NCBI GenBank assembly: GCA_963733885.1
Contig: CAVTES010000003.1
Location: 1-64,000, forward strand
DNA: 64,000 nucleotides
Direction: 5' to 3'
Origin: JACVRW01 sp963733885
Lineage (GTDB): Bacteria; Actinomycetota; Thermoleophilia; Solirubrobacterales; Thermoleophilaceae
A program made the position numbers and the translations under genes. How positions within the stretch are numbered: position 1 is the stretch's first letter; each line of letters opens with the position of its first letter. A model generated the notes under the pieces. That model was not told where the DNA came from and did not search any database. It saw nothing but the letters and a program-made list of their open reading frames with translations. Shown here piece after piece: positions 40,196 to 49,388 of this stretch.

Positions 40196-41109
40196 GCCGC
40201 CACCTGGAGCCGCCGCTTGACCAGGTCCGGGATCTGCGAGATCTCCTCGGCCACCTCGATGCCGGCCGACTGGAGCCGGGCGATCTTCTCGGCGGCGGTG
40301 TCCTCCCTGCCCTCCACGATCGTGCCGGCGTGGCCGAACGTCATGCCCGGCATCTCGTCCATGAAGCGCCCCGCCATGAAAGCCACGATCGGGAGCCGTG
40401 AGTCGTGCTCGCGCACCCACCCGGCCAGCTCGGCCTCCATGCGGCCGCCCGGCTCGGTGTAGATCACGATCGCCTCGGTCTGCTCGTCGGCCTCGAACAG
40501 CGGCATCAGCTCCGCGTAGCTCGAGCCGATGATGGCGTCGCCGCCGATCGAGACCGCGGTGGACTGCCCCAGGCCGGCGGCCGTAAGGGTGGACGACATC
40601 TCGGTGGTCATGCCGCCGGAGCGCGAGATCACGCCCACCGGCCCGGCCCTGTAGGCCTTCGCCGCGTCCTTCGCCGGGCCGCCGATCCCGCCCATCTTGA
40701 TCACGTCGGGGACGATGATCCCCAGGCAGTTCGGACCGATGATGCGCGCGCCGCGAAGGCCGGCCAGCTCGACCATCTGGGCCACGTCGCCTCGCGGGAT
40801 GCGCTCGGTCACGATCACCACGAGCTCGACCCCGGCCTCGATGGCCTCGAACACCGCATCCTTCGTGAACGCCGGCGGCACGGTCACGACCGAGCCCTGG
40901 ATCGGCCCGCCGTGGTGCTCAACGGCCTGCCGGACGGTGTCGAACACCGGCACGCCATGCACGTCGCGGCCGAGCCGGCCGGGCGTGACACCGCCCACGA
41001 TCTTCGCGCCGGCGCCGTAGTCGAGGCACTCGCGGGTGAGGTTGACCGCCTCGCGGCCGGTGATGCCCTGCACGATGAAGGTGGTGGAGGCGTCGATGAG
41101 GATGGACAT
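40192..41109 (-). CDS. Succinate/malate-CoA ligase, alpha subunit
   Basis: A 305-aa ADP-forming CoA ligase subunit that binds CoA and carries the phosphohistidine. The CoA-binding start is STTFIVQGITGREAVNLTRE, with IGPNCLGII and VISRSGGMTTEMSSTL in the middle. The active-site His lies in FGHAGTIVEG. SucD and malate thiokinase MtkB cannot be told apart by eye. Being downstream of a malyl-CoA lyase favours malate, while linkage alone does not exclude succinate. It overlaps the beta-subunit stop by one base. Confidence 0.88.
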   Translation of the reverse strand: MSILIDASTTFIVQGITGREAVNLTRECLDYGAGAKIVGGVTPGRLGRDVHGVPVFDTVRQAVEHHGGPIQGSVVTVPPAFTKDAVFEAIEAGVELVVIVTERIPRGDVAQMVELAGLRGARIIGPNCLGIIVPDVIKMGGIGGPAKDAAKAYRAGPVGVISRSGGMTTEMSSTLTAAGLGQSTAVSIGGDAIIGSSYAELMPLFEADEQTEAIVIYTEPGGRMEAELAGWVREHDSRLPIVAFMAGRFMDEMPGMTFGHAGTIVEGREDTAAEKIARLQSAGIEVAEEISQIPDLVKRRLQVAA

Positions 41110-42386
41110 CAGACCTCGCGCTCCCCGCCGCTCTCGACCGTCGTCTGGCGCATGGTCCCGGGATCCGCGCGGTCGCCGTTCGTAGAGCCCTGGATCTTCT
41201 CCACCGCGCGCCGCGCCGCCTCGTGCATCGAGACCGAGCGGTCGCAGTACTCCACGCCGTACTTCTCGAGGATCTTGAAGCCCTGGTCCTCCCAGGCGCC
41301 CGGGATGCGGAAGATTGCGATCTTCTCGGCCGGGTCGTGGCCCAGCTCCAGGCAGGCCTTGATCACGCCGCGGGCCACGATGTCCACCCGCGTGTTGGAG
41401 ACGATCGACATCATCACGGCGATCTTGTCCACACCCGGCTTCTCGAGCACGAGCTTGGCCAGGCCGCAGGCCTTGCGCACCGACGGGTTCCCTCCGATCT
41501 CGCAGTAGTTGGCCGGCCGCCCGCCGTGGGCCCGCACCGCGTCGAACAGCGTGAGCGAGCCGCCGCCGGCACCGATTACGAGGCCCAGGTCGCCGTCGAA
41601 CTCGGTGACGTTGCCGGCCACACCGCGGTGGTCCATCCCGTCGACCTCCTCGCCGGCAAGCTCGAACGGCGTGGGCTCGCGGGCCTGGCGCGTCTCCTGG
41701 TCGCCCACGCCGAGCTCGTCGAGCAGCCTCTTCTGCCGCGTACGAGCCTCGTTCTCCATGTCCATGTGGGCGTCGAGCGCGACGAACGAGCCGTCCTCGA
41801 GCTCGCCGAGCGGGTTGATCTCGGCGAGGGTCATGTCGCGTTGGAGGAACAGGATGGCCAGGCGGGACAGGATCGGCGTGATGCGGGTGAGTGCCCGGCC
41901 GGTCACGCCCGTGGAGGCGATGGTCTCCTTGGCAATGAAGTCACTGAAGGGCTGGATCGTCGAGAAATGGCGGCGCCCGACCTTGTCGGGCTGCTCCTCG
42001 GCCACCTGCTCGATGTCGATGCCCCCGACCGGCGAGAAGATCATCACCGGGCGCTTGCGCAGGCCGTCCCAGACCACGCCGGCGTAGTACTCCTGCTTGA
42101 CCTCGGCCTTCGGGTCCACCAGCACCCCACGCGGCATGTGGCCGCCGATCTCGAGGCTCAGGATCGCCTCGGCGTGTTCCGCCGCCTCGTCCGGCGTGTC
42201 CGCGAACTTGACCCCGCCCGCTTTCATGCGTCCGCCGGTCAGGACCTGCGACTTGACAACCGTGGGCCCGCCGATCCGCGCGGCGATCTCGCGCGCCTCC
42301 TCGGCCGTGGTGGCGAAGCCGAAGTCGGTGACGGGGATGCCGGCCCGCCTGACGATCTCGCGGGCCTCGTATTCGAAGAACCTCAT
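41109..42386 (-). CDS. Succinate/malate-CoA ligase, beta subunit
   Basis: A 425-aa ATP-grasp subunit. The N-terminal ATP-grasp start is MRFFEYEAREIVRRAGIPVT, with VVKSQVLTGGRMKAGGVKFA, the metal site in MTLAEINPLGELEDGSFVALDA, and the C-terminal ligase blocks GAGGGSLTLFDAVRAHGGRP and EIGGNPS. It has a longer C-terminal tail than usual. Its ATG overlaps the lyase stop (ATGA). It forms the heterodimer with the 40192-41109 product. Confidence 0.88.
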   Translation of the reverse strand: MRFFEYEAREIVRRAGIPVTDFGFATTAEEAREIAARIGGPTVVKSQVLTGGRMKAGGVKFADTPDEAAEHAEAILSLEIGGHMPRGVLVDPKAEVKQEYYAGVVWDGLRKRPVMIFSPVGGIDIEQVAEEQPDKVGRRHFSTIQPFSDFIAKETIASTGVTGRALTRITPILSRLAILFLQRDMTLAEINPLGELEDGSFVALDAHMDMENEARTRQKRLLDELGVGDQETRQAREPTPFELAGEEVDGMDHRGVAGNVTEFDGDLGLVIGAGGGSLTLFDAVRAHGGRPANYCEIGGNPSVRKACGLAKLVLEKPGVDKIAVMMSIVSNTRVDIVARGVIKACLELGHDPAEKIAIFRIPGAWEDQGFKILEKYGVEYCDRSVSMHEAARRAVEKIQGSTNGDRADPGTMRQTTVESGGEREV

Positions 42387-43468
42387 GCGGGAGAAGCGGT
42401 GAAGCCGTACGCCTCGGCCAGCTCCGGGTCGCGGGCCGCGAGCTGCTCGGCCAGGTCGACCATCACCCTGCACTGCTTCCAGGTGGCGTCATCCTGCATC
42501 TTCCCGTCGATCATGTGGACGCCGCGGCCGTCCGGGATCGCCTCGATCACCTTCCTCGCGAAGGCCACCTCGTCCGGGTCGGGGGAGAAGACTCGCTTGG
42601 CGATCTCGATCTGTGCGGGGTGGAGCGACCACGCGCCGACGCACCCGAGCAGGAACGCCGCGCGGAACTGGGTCTCACACCCGGCCGTGTCCCTGATGTC
42701 GCCGTACGGTCCGTAGAAGGGCAGGATCCCCGCGCTTGTGCACGCGTCGACCATGCGCGCGATCGAGTAGTGCCATGGATCCTGTTGGGCGCTGGCGCGC
42801 GGCGCGTCGGCGTCCGACGGGTCGGGATCCGCGATCACCCGGTAGCCGGGATGCCCGCCGCCCACCCGGGTCGTCTTCATGCGCCGCGAGGCGGCCAGGT
42901 CGGCCGGCCCGAAGCTCATGCCCTGCATGCGCGGGCTGGCCGTGGCGATCTCCTCCACGTTCACCACGCCCTGCGACGTCTCGAGGATTGCGTGCACGAG
43001 GATCGGCCGCTCGAGCCTCGTCCTGGCCTCGAGCTGGGCGAGCAGGCGGTCGACGTAGTGGATGTCCCAGGCCCCCTCGACCTTGGGCACCATGACCACC
43101 TCCAGCCGGTCGCCGATCTCGGTGACGAGCCGCGTGATGTCGTCCAGCACCCAGGGGCTCTCCAGGCTGTTGACCCGGGTCCACAGCGACGTCTCGCCGA
43201 GGTCCGCCTCACGCGCCACCCGGATCAGCCCTTCGCGCGCCGCCTCCTTGCGGTCGACCGGGATCGCGTCCTCGAGGTTGCCGAGCAGGATGTCCGTCTG
43301 GCGCGCGATGTCGGGTGCCTTGGCGGCCATCTTCTCGTTCGAGAAGTCGAGGAAATGGATCATGCGCGAGGGCTTGAAGGGGATCTCGCGCATCGGCTCG
43401 GGGGCGTCGACCGCCAGCGGCTTGAAGAAGTCGCGCGGGTTGCGCATGGGGCGCGGAAGACTAGTCAT
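42383..43468 (-). CDS. mcl: L-malyl-CoA/beta-methylmalyl-CoA lyase
   Basis: A 361-aa HpcH/CitE-family lyase that splits malyl-CoA to acetyl-CoA and glyoxylate, or beta-methylmalyl-CoA to propionyl-CoA and glyoxylate. Blocks closely resemble the Chloroflexus/Rhodobacter enzyme: FYKPL-like start (DFFKPLAVDAPEPMREIPFK), LLGNLEDAIPVDRKEAAREG, VMVPKVEGAWDIHYVDRLLA, SFGPADLAASRRMKTTRVGG and DGKMQDDATWKQ. The start is ATG 43468; ATG 43489 would overlap the divergent gene. It is the first gene of the CoA operon. Confidence 0.9.
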   Translation of the reverse strand: MTSLPRPMRNPRDFFKPLAVDAPEPMREIPFKPSRMIHFLDFSNEKMAAKAPDIARQTDILLGNLEDAIPVDRKEAAREGLIRVAREADLGETSLWTRVNSLESPWVLDDITRLVTEIGDRLEVVMVPKVEGAWDIHYVDRLLAQLEARTRLERPILVHAILETSQGVVNVEEIATASPRMQGMSFGPADLAASRRMKTTRVGGGHPGYRVIADPDPSDADAPRASAQQDPWHYSIARMVDACTSAGILPFYGPYGDIRDTAGCETQFRAAFLLGCVGAWSLHPAQIEIAKRVFSPDPDEVAFARKVIEAIPDGRGVHMIDGKMQDDATWKQCRVMVDLAEQLAARDPELAEAYGFTASPA

Positions 43469-43487
43469 CGGTACATTTCCGCGCCCC

Positions 43488-43988
43488 ATGAGCGAAGGAT
43501 TCGATACGAGCCAAGCCGGGCGGGAAGCCTCGGGCGCCCGGCCCTACGGGCGCTACCTGGAGGACTTCGAGGTCGGCGCCGTCTACAAGCACTGGCCCGC
43601 CAAGACGGTCACCGAGGCGGACGACCACCTGTTCTGCCTCATCACGATGAACCACCACCCACTGCACATCAACGACGTCTACGCCGCCGAGTCGCAGCAG
43701 GGGCGCAACGTGGTGGTCGGCCCGCTCGTCTACTCGCTGGCGCTCGGCATGTCCGTGGCGGACGTTTCCGGCAAGGCGATCGCGAACCTCGCCACCGAGG
43801 AGCTCTCCCACCCGGCGCCCGTGTTCCACGGGGACACGCTGTTCGCGGAGAGCGAGGTGCTCGAGGTGAAGCCCTCGCAGACGAAGCCCGACCGGGGCGT
43901 TGTGCGGGTCCACACGCGGGTTCACAAGCAGGACGGGACGCTGGTCGCGGAGTTCACGCGGGCCGTGCTGGTGCCCCGCCGGACCTAG
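43488..43988 (+). CDS. MaoC-family dehydratase, beta-methylmalyl/mesaconyl-CoA type
   Basis: A 166-aa single hotdog domain. YGRYLEDFEVGAVYKHWPAK and TVTEADDHLFCLITMNHHPL open the hydratase-2 core, with HINDVYAAESQQGRNVVVGP around the usual D...H catalytic pair. PAPVFHGDTLFAESEVLEVK follows. Homologues next to malyl-CoA lyases dehydrate beta-methylmalyl-CoA to mesaconyl-CoA in the ethylmalonyl-CoA or 3-hydroxypropionate pathways. It is divergent from mcl with only 19 bp between the starts. Confidence 0.85.
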   Translation: MSEGFDTSQAGREASGARPYGRYLEDFEVGAVYKHWPAKTVTEADDHLFCLITMNHHPLHINDVYAAESQQGRNVVVGPLVYSLALGMSVADVSGKAIANLATEELSHPAPVFHGDTLFAESEVLEVKPSQTKPDRGVVRVHTRVHKQDGTLVAEFTRAVLVPRRT

Positions 43989-43994
43989 TACACG

Positions 43995-44933
43995 CTAGTT
44001 GCGGGAGACGAGCGGGACCACGTCCTCGCGAAAGCGCTCGAGCTGATTTAGCTCGTCCGCAAGTGGCCAGACGAAGATGCGTTCCGCGCCGGCGCCCTGG
44101 TAGGCACTGATTCGTTCCGCGCACTGCTCGGCCGATCCGATCGGGAGCGCGAGATCGCGCAGCGCCTCGATCGGCCGGCCCAGCATCGGCGCGAGTACCT
44201 CTCCCAGCATCCGCTCGGCGTCGCGAGGGTCCTCGCTCACATAGAGCCACATCGTGCCGATGGCATTCGGGAACGCTCCGCGGCTGTCTCCTGCCGCCTC
44301 CCGCTCCTCATGCAAGCGGGCGAGGCTCGATGCGAATCGGGACGGGGTCGTGTTGTAGCCAGACGCGAGCCAGCCGTCACCGAGGCGGACGGCACGGCGC
44401 AGCCCCGCCGGCGAGCCCCAGCTTGCCACCCAGATCGGCGGGCCGGCAGGGCGGCTGGGCGCCGGCTCGAGCGAGATGCCCTCCGTCGAGTAGAACCTTC
44501 CCGCGAAGCTCTCGGCCTTCTCGGCGAGCAGGGAGCGCAGCGCGCGGACAGCCTCGTCGAAACGCTGCCAGCGCTCCTCGAAAGGCACGCCGACCGCGGC
44601 ATAGTCGCGAGCCGAAGAGCCCGGCCCGACGCCGGCCACGAGACGGCCGCCCGAAAGCAGGTCGAGTGCGGTGAGGGTCTTCGCGCTCTGCACCGGGCCG
44701 CGAATGACCGGGAGGCAGACAGTCGTGGCGAGCGTCATGTCAGCCGATGCTTCGATCGACGCGGCGAGCGCCGCGGGCCCGTCGAGCCAGGGCCGGCTGA
44801 AGAGCAGGTGGTCGTTGGCGCACAGATAGCCGTACCCGAGAGCGGCAGCGCGCCGCGCGTAGGCGCGCAGATCGGCAAGCGTCTGCCCCGCGCCTTCGAA
44901 CGCGATCAGGGGAAGATGCGCTCCGTACTCCAT
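43995..44933 (-). CDS. LLM-class F420/flavin-dependent oxidoreductase
   Basis: A 312-aa luciferase-like TIM-barrel oxidoreductase. LGYGYLCANDHLLFSRPWLD opens the barrel, and the family blocks GPVQSAKTLTALDLLSGGRL and VAGVGPGSSARDYAAVGVPF follow, with the C-terminal PPIWVASWGSPAGLRRAVRL. Actinobacterial members usually use F420 or FMN. The substrate is unknown. It is convergent with the MaoC gene. Confidence 0.88.
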   Translation of the reverse strand: MEYGAHLPLIAFEGAGQTLADLRAYARRAAALGYGYLCANDHLLFSRPWLDGPAALAASIEASADMTLATTVCLPVIRGPVQSAKTLTALDLLSGGRLVAGVGPGSSARDYAAVGVPFEERWQRFDEAVRALRSLLAEKAESFAGRFYSTEGISLEPAPSRPAGPPIWVASWGSPAGLRRAVRLGDGWLASGYNTTPSRFASSLARLHEEREAAGDSRGAFPNAIGTMWLYVSEDPRDAERMLGEVLAPMLGRPIEALRDLALPIGSAEQCAERISAYQGAGAERIFVWPLADELNQLERFREDVVPLVSRN

Positions 44934-45068
44934 CGAGGGCCACGCTCAGCTCGCGCCGCCAGCCTCTCATGACGGACACGTCTGCGCATCCCGCCGCGGA
45001 CCACCGCCGGCGCTGCGCCGGCCGGTATTCGCGGATGTATGGTTCGCGCGGCTCTCCGGAGATGCTCA

Positions 45069-48000
45069 GTGCGGGCACTCGCGTTCGAACACCTGCGTGA
45101 AAATCCGATCGGCGTGTACGGCGATGTGCTCGACGGGCGCGGGATCGAGGTTGACCTGATCAAGCTCGACGAGGGTGACGCGATCCCGGATTGGCGCGCG
45201 TACGACTTCGTCGTCGTCATGGGCGCCGAGGAGAACGTATGGGACGACGATCCCTGGATCGCGGCCGAGAGGGAGACGATTCGCGAGGCCGGCGTCCCGT
45301 ATTTCGGCGTGTGCTTCGGCGCGCAGCAGCTCGCCACGGCCTTCGGCGCGCCTAGCTACCGCGGGATGGAGGCCGAGCTCGGAATCAACCAGGTATTCCT
45401 TACCGCGCAGCCCGTCGAGACCCGGTGTTCCGAGGCTTCCCTCCCGACCTCGACGTGTGCGAGTGGCACTCCAACCACTTCGCATTGCCGATGGGCGCGA
45501 TCCGCCTCGCACGGTCGCCTCGCTATGAGAACCAGGCCATCCGGTTCGGACGAGTCGCGTACGGCATCCAGTGCCACCTCGAGACGACGCGCGAGGACCT
45601 CGAGGCTTGGTTCGAGCATTTCCCCGAGACCGTGGACGTGTTCGAGTCGCGCTACGGCGCCGGATCGGTGGCGCCCGTCGTCGACGACTTCGGCGCGTTC
45701 GTGCCGCGCCTGCATGAGACAGCACGCCAGGTGTTCGGACGCTGGCTGGAGAACGCGCTGGCGCTCGGCAACCTGTCGGGCACGGTACGCGCAGTGCGGA
45801 AGGCGCGGCCGCGAGGGGCCGAGCCGGCGCGCGCACTCGTCGGGTGTGAGAGCGAGCTGGGCCGGATCGAGAGCGCGCTGACGGCGGCGCGCCAGGGTGG
45901 CAGCGCGGTCATCGTGGTCCGCGGCGAGGCGGGAGCGGGAAAGACCACGCTGCTCGACGACGCCGTGGCGCGGGCGCGCGGTCTCACGGTCCTCCGCACG
46001 CGCGGCGCCGATCGCGACGGTGAGCAGCACTTCGTAAGGCTTGCGGAGCTGTGCGAGCCGCTGCTCGGCCGGCTCGCGCGCCTGCCCATGGCGCGGGCGG
46101 CGGCACTCGCTTCCGCGGTCCGTCCAGGCGAGGCGCCGCGCGTGGTCGATCGCTACGCGGTGTACGCCGGCCTGCTCGACCTGCTCACGGCTGCGGCGGA
46201 GGAGACCCCGATCGTGGTCGTCGTCGACGACGCGCACTTGCTCGACGAGGCCTCGGCCGAGGCGATCCCGTTCATCGCGCGGCGTTTGCGGATCGACGGG
46301 ATCGCGTTCATCATCGCCACCGAATCCGACCACGGCCTGTCCGAAGCAGAAGAGCTCCGGCTCGGGCCGCTCGACCCGGCGCACGCCCGGGCGCTGCTTT
46401 CGGTCAGGTTCGGCGGCGAGCTGGCGCCTTCGGTCGTGGAGCGGATCGTTGAGAGTGGGCAAGGCAACCCGCTCGCGCTCCTGGAGCTCGCGCGCGGCCT
46501 CACTCCCGAACAGCGCCGCGCCGACGCGCCGCTTGACGGTTCGCTGCCGCCGTCGGCCGAGTGGGAGTACCTGCGCCGGATCGAGGCGCTGCCCTCCGAT
46601 ACGCGCCGGGCGCTGCTGCTTGCCGCGCTCGCCGACGACGACAAACGCGAGACCGTTGCACGGGCATGCACGACCCTCGGCCTCGACCCGACGGCGCTCG
46701 ACGCCGCGGCGCGGGAGGGGCTCGTGGAGCAGGACGGCACGCGGGTGAGCTTCTGCCACGAGCTCGCGCGCACCGCCGTCTCCTACTCGGCTCTGGCTGC
46801 CGAACGCCGCGTCGCGCACAGCGCGCTGGCGGACGCGGTAGGCGGGGAGCGGGGCCTATGGCACCGGGCCCACGCCGCCACCGGCCCCGACGACGCCGTC
46901 GCCGACGGACTCGAGCGGGTGGCCATGCGCGGCCGCGACCAGGGCGCCTACGCGGCCGCAGCCCACGCTCTCGAGCGGGCCGCGCGCCTGACCTCCGATC
47001 CCGACCGGCGCGCAGAACGGCTCCTGCGTACGGCGCAGTGCGCCCACCTTGCGGGTCACCTGCACGCGGCGCTCGACCACCTTGGCGAGGCGCTGGAGTC
47101 GGTATCCGCGCCGCCGCTCCGAATCGAGCTGGAGCACACGCGGGGCCGGATCGCCGCGCGCAGCGGCGAGGCCGCGCGTGCGCGGGATTGGCTCACGGCA
47201 GCCGCTGAGCGCTGCGAGCACGACGAGCCTGCGAAGGCGTCCGAGATCCTCGCCGATGCCATCCTGCCGGCGCTTCGGGGCGGCTCACCCGCCGACGCGG
47301 TGCGCCTGGGACGACGCGCCGTGCGTCTCGCCCAGGGCACGGGCGATCTCGTCGAGATCAGGTCGACCTTGCGGCTCGGTATGGCCCTTATCTTCGCCGG
47401 CGACTACGACGAGGGCGTCGCGCTGATCGATCACGCGGACGCCACGGGCGCTCACCACCGCGCCGACGTGGCCGGGACTCAGCCATATGAATACCTCGGC
47501 GCCGCCTTGGCCCTCGCGGGCCGGAACGTGCGCGCCCGCGAGGTGCTCGGACGCCTCATCGCGGAGGCGCGCAACGCGGGCGCGGCCGACATGCTTCCCT
47601 ACGCGTTGGTCCGGCTCGCTGGTGTCGAGCTCGACACGGGCCGCTGGCGAGTCGCGGCGGCAGCGCTCGCGGAGGCGGTGCAACTGGCGGAGGAGACGGG
47701 CAACAGCGCCGATCACGGGCTCGCGCTGGGCACGCTCGCCTGGCTCGAGGCGGCGCAAGGGCGGGCCGGAGCTTGCCGCGCACACGCCGAGGAGGCGCTC
47801 GAGCTCGCCGGCAGGCATGGGAGTGGCGCGCGACTCGACCGCGCCGCGGCCGCCCTGGGCCTCTTGGAGCTGGCGGGCGGACGGCCGGAGTCGGCTATCG
47901 CTCACTTCGAGAGCGTCCGCCTCCTCCAGGAGGAAGGCGCCTGGTCGGACGCCGCGCGCACGCCGCACCGGCTTCCGGACCTTGTCGAGGCCTACGCGCT

Positions 48001-48598
48001 GGCCGGTCGGAGCCGGGAGGCGCAGGCTGCGCTCGACCAGTTCGCCCGCGATGCGGAGCGGACGCGGCGCCCGTCGGCGCTCGCCCTCGCGGCCCGCTGT
48101 CGCGCGCTTCTGGCGCCCGATTCCGAGCTCGCCGAACGCTTCGCGGACGCCCTGAAGCCGAGCGTGGAGACCACCGGGCCCTTCGAGCGTGCACGCACCG
48201 AGCTGCTGTTCGGATCGAGGTTGGCCCGGGCGGGGCGCCCCGCTGAGGCGAACGATCACCTCTCGGCGGCCCTTCCGGTTTTCGAAGAGCTCGGCGCCGA
48301 GGCATGGGCCGGTCGCGCGCTCGAGGGCATCGTCGCAACGGGAGCCACGGCGCCGCCTCCCCGGATCAACAGGCTGGAGCGGCTGACGCCGCTCGAGCTC
48401 GAAGTCTCGCTCGCCGCGGGCGCCGGCGCGTCATTGGAGGACGTCGCCCACCGCCTCTTCCTCGGCCCGCGCACGGCTCGGCTCCTGCATGCGTCCGCGA
48501 TGGCCAAGCTCGGCGTGGAGTCGACGGGCGAGCTCGCGGCTGCACTCGGCCCGGAGGGTTCCCCGGACGGCGAAGTCAGCCGTCACGCTGTGGCCTGA
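45069..48598 (+). pseudogene. Class I glutamine amidotransferase fused to a LuxR-family LAL regulator, one frameshift
   Basis: A gene of about 1176 codons. It starts at GTG 45069 (SD GGAGA). The first 115 codons and the frame from 45425 together form a GATase1 domain: nucleophile Cys in YFGVCFGAQQLATAFG, then VFRGFPPDLDVCEWHSNHFA and His-x-Glu in YGIQCHLETT. A base is lost or two gained near 45410-45418. The same frame then runs without a stop into an ATPase regulator: Walker A RGEAGAGKTTLLDD, Walker B PIVVVVDDAHLLDEAS, a TPR-like helical region of about 600 residues, and a LuxR-type HTH (LTPLELEVSLAAGAGASLED, then VAHRLFLGPRTARLL). The HTH is diverged. The fusion is unusual. If the frameshift is an assembly error, the protein is intact. 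Confidence 0.75.
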
Positions 48599-48619
48599 CG
48601 CCGTCGCTCCTCGCCCGCC

Positions 48620-48757
48620 ATGCTGCTCAAGATCCTCTACTGGCTCGCTGTGCTCGCGGTGTCGCTGGCGCTGGTCATCGGCCTGATCCTGTTCCTCGAG
48701 TCCCGCGACCAATCCTCCATCGAGGGGACCGCACTGCCACGGCTCACGACGGCCTGA
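48620..48757 (+). CDS. 45-aa single-span membrane peptide
   Basis: A short ORF of 45 codons beginning MLLKILYWLAVLAVSLALVI, a clear membrane helix, followed by a charged tail (FLESRDQSSIEGT). It lies 21 bp after the LAL regulator and overlaps the end of the convergent sortase gene by 14 bp. No family is recognised. The hydrophobicity pattern is too regular to dismiss, but there is no clear Shine-Dalgarno. Confidence 0.5.
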   Translation: MLLKILYWLAVLAVSLALVIGLILFLESRDQSSIEGTALPRLTTA

Positions 48758-49349
48758 CCCGCGAGCCCTCCCGCCGCACCTGCCGCGCGAAGACGATCAC
48801 CCGTTCCGCGGCGCTGTAGAGCGGGTGGCACGCGCTCAGCATCAGCCGGCGATGGCCCACCGGCTCCAGCACGGAAAGGTCGGAGTCGTCCACGATCCGG
48901 ACCCCCTCGACCCGGTAGACGAACGTGGCGTCGGGCATGTCGGCGCGTATCACGTGGCCGGGCTTCAGGTCGTCGATGTCGCGAAACGGCGCTCCGTAGG
49001 TGGTGCGGTGGCCCGCGATGGCGGCCGTGCCGGGCTCCCCCGGAAGCGGGGTCTCCGGATAGTGGCCGGGTCCCTTGCGGAGGTCCCCGGTGTCGGTGCC
49101 CTCCACCACGTACTCGGACACGCCTATGGCCGGGATTTCGATCCGTGCGATGGCATCGCCCTTGAGCGGCTCGCGCCGGAGCACCCGTTCGGGCGGATGG
49201 AAGAGCGCGTCTTTCAGTTCGGCCTGCTCGCGTTCGGCGACGAACGCGGAGACGGGCTCCTGCCACAGCAGCGTTATGCCGGCATCCGCGATCAGGAGCG
49301 CCCCGCTGACCATCATCACGGACGCCACGAAGCGCAGCACGGCCCGCAT
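48744..49349 (-). CDS. Class E sortase
   Basis: A 201-aa transpeptidase anchored by an N-terminal helix (FVASVMMVSGALLIADAGIT). The catalytic triad is His in AAIAGHRTTYGAPF, Cys in LMLSACHPLYSA and Arg in RVIVFARQVRR. Class E sortases attach surface proteins with LAXTG-like signals to the peptidoglycan. No substrate protein with such a signal is encoded in this window. Convergent with the LAL gene and 39 bp from PEPCK, divergently. Confidence 0.9.
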   Translation of the reverse strand: MRAVLRFVASVMMVSGALLIADAGITLLWQEPVSAFVAEREQAELKDALFHPPERVLRREPLKGDAIARIEIPAIGVSEYVVEGTDTGDLRKGPGHYPETPLPGEPGTAAIAGHRTTYGAPFRDIDDLKPGHVIRADMPDATFVYRVEGVRIVDDSDLSVLEPVGHRRLMLSACHPLYSAAERVIVFARQVRREGSRVRPS

Positions 49350-49388
49350 GCGTCGCAGTGTAGGTACCCGGGTAATACGCTACCCGCC

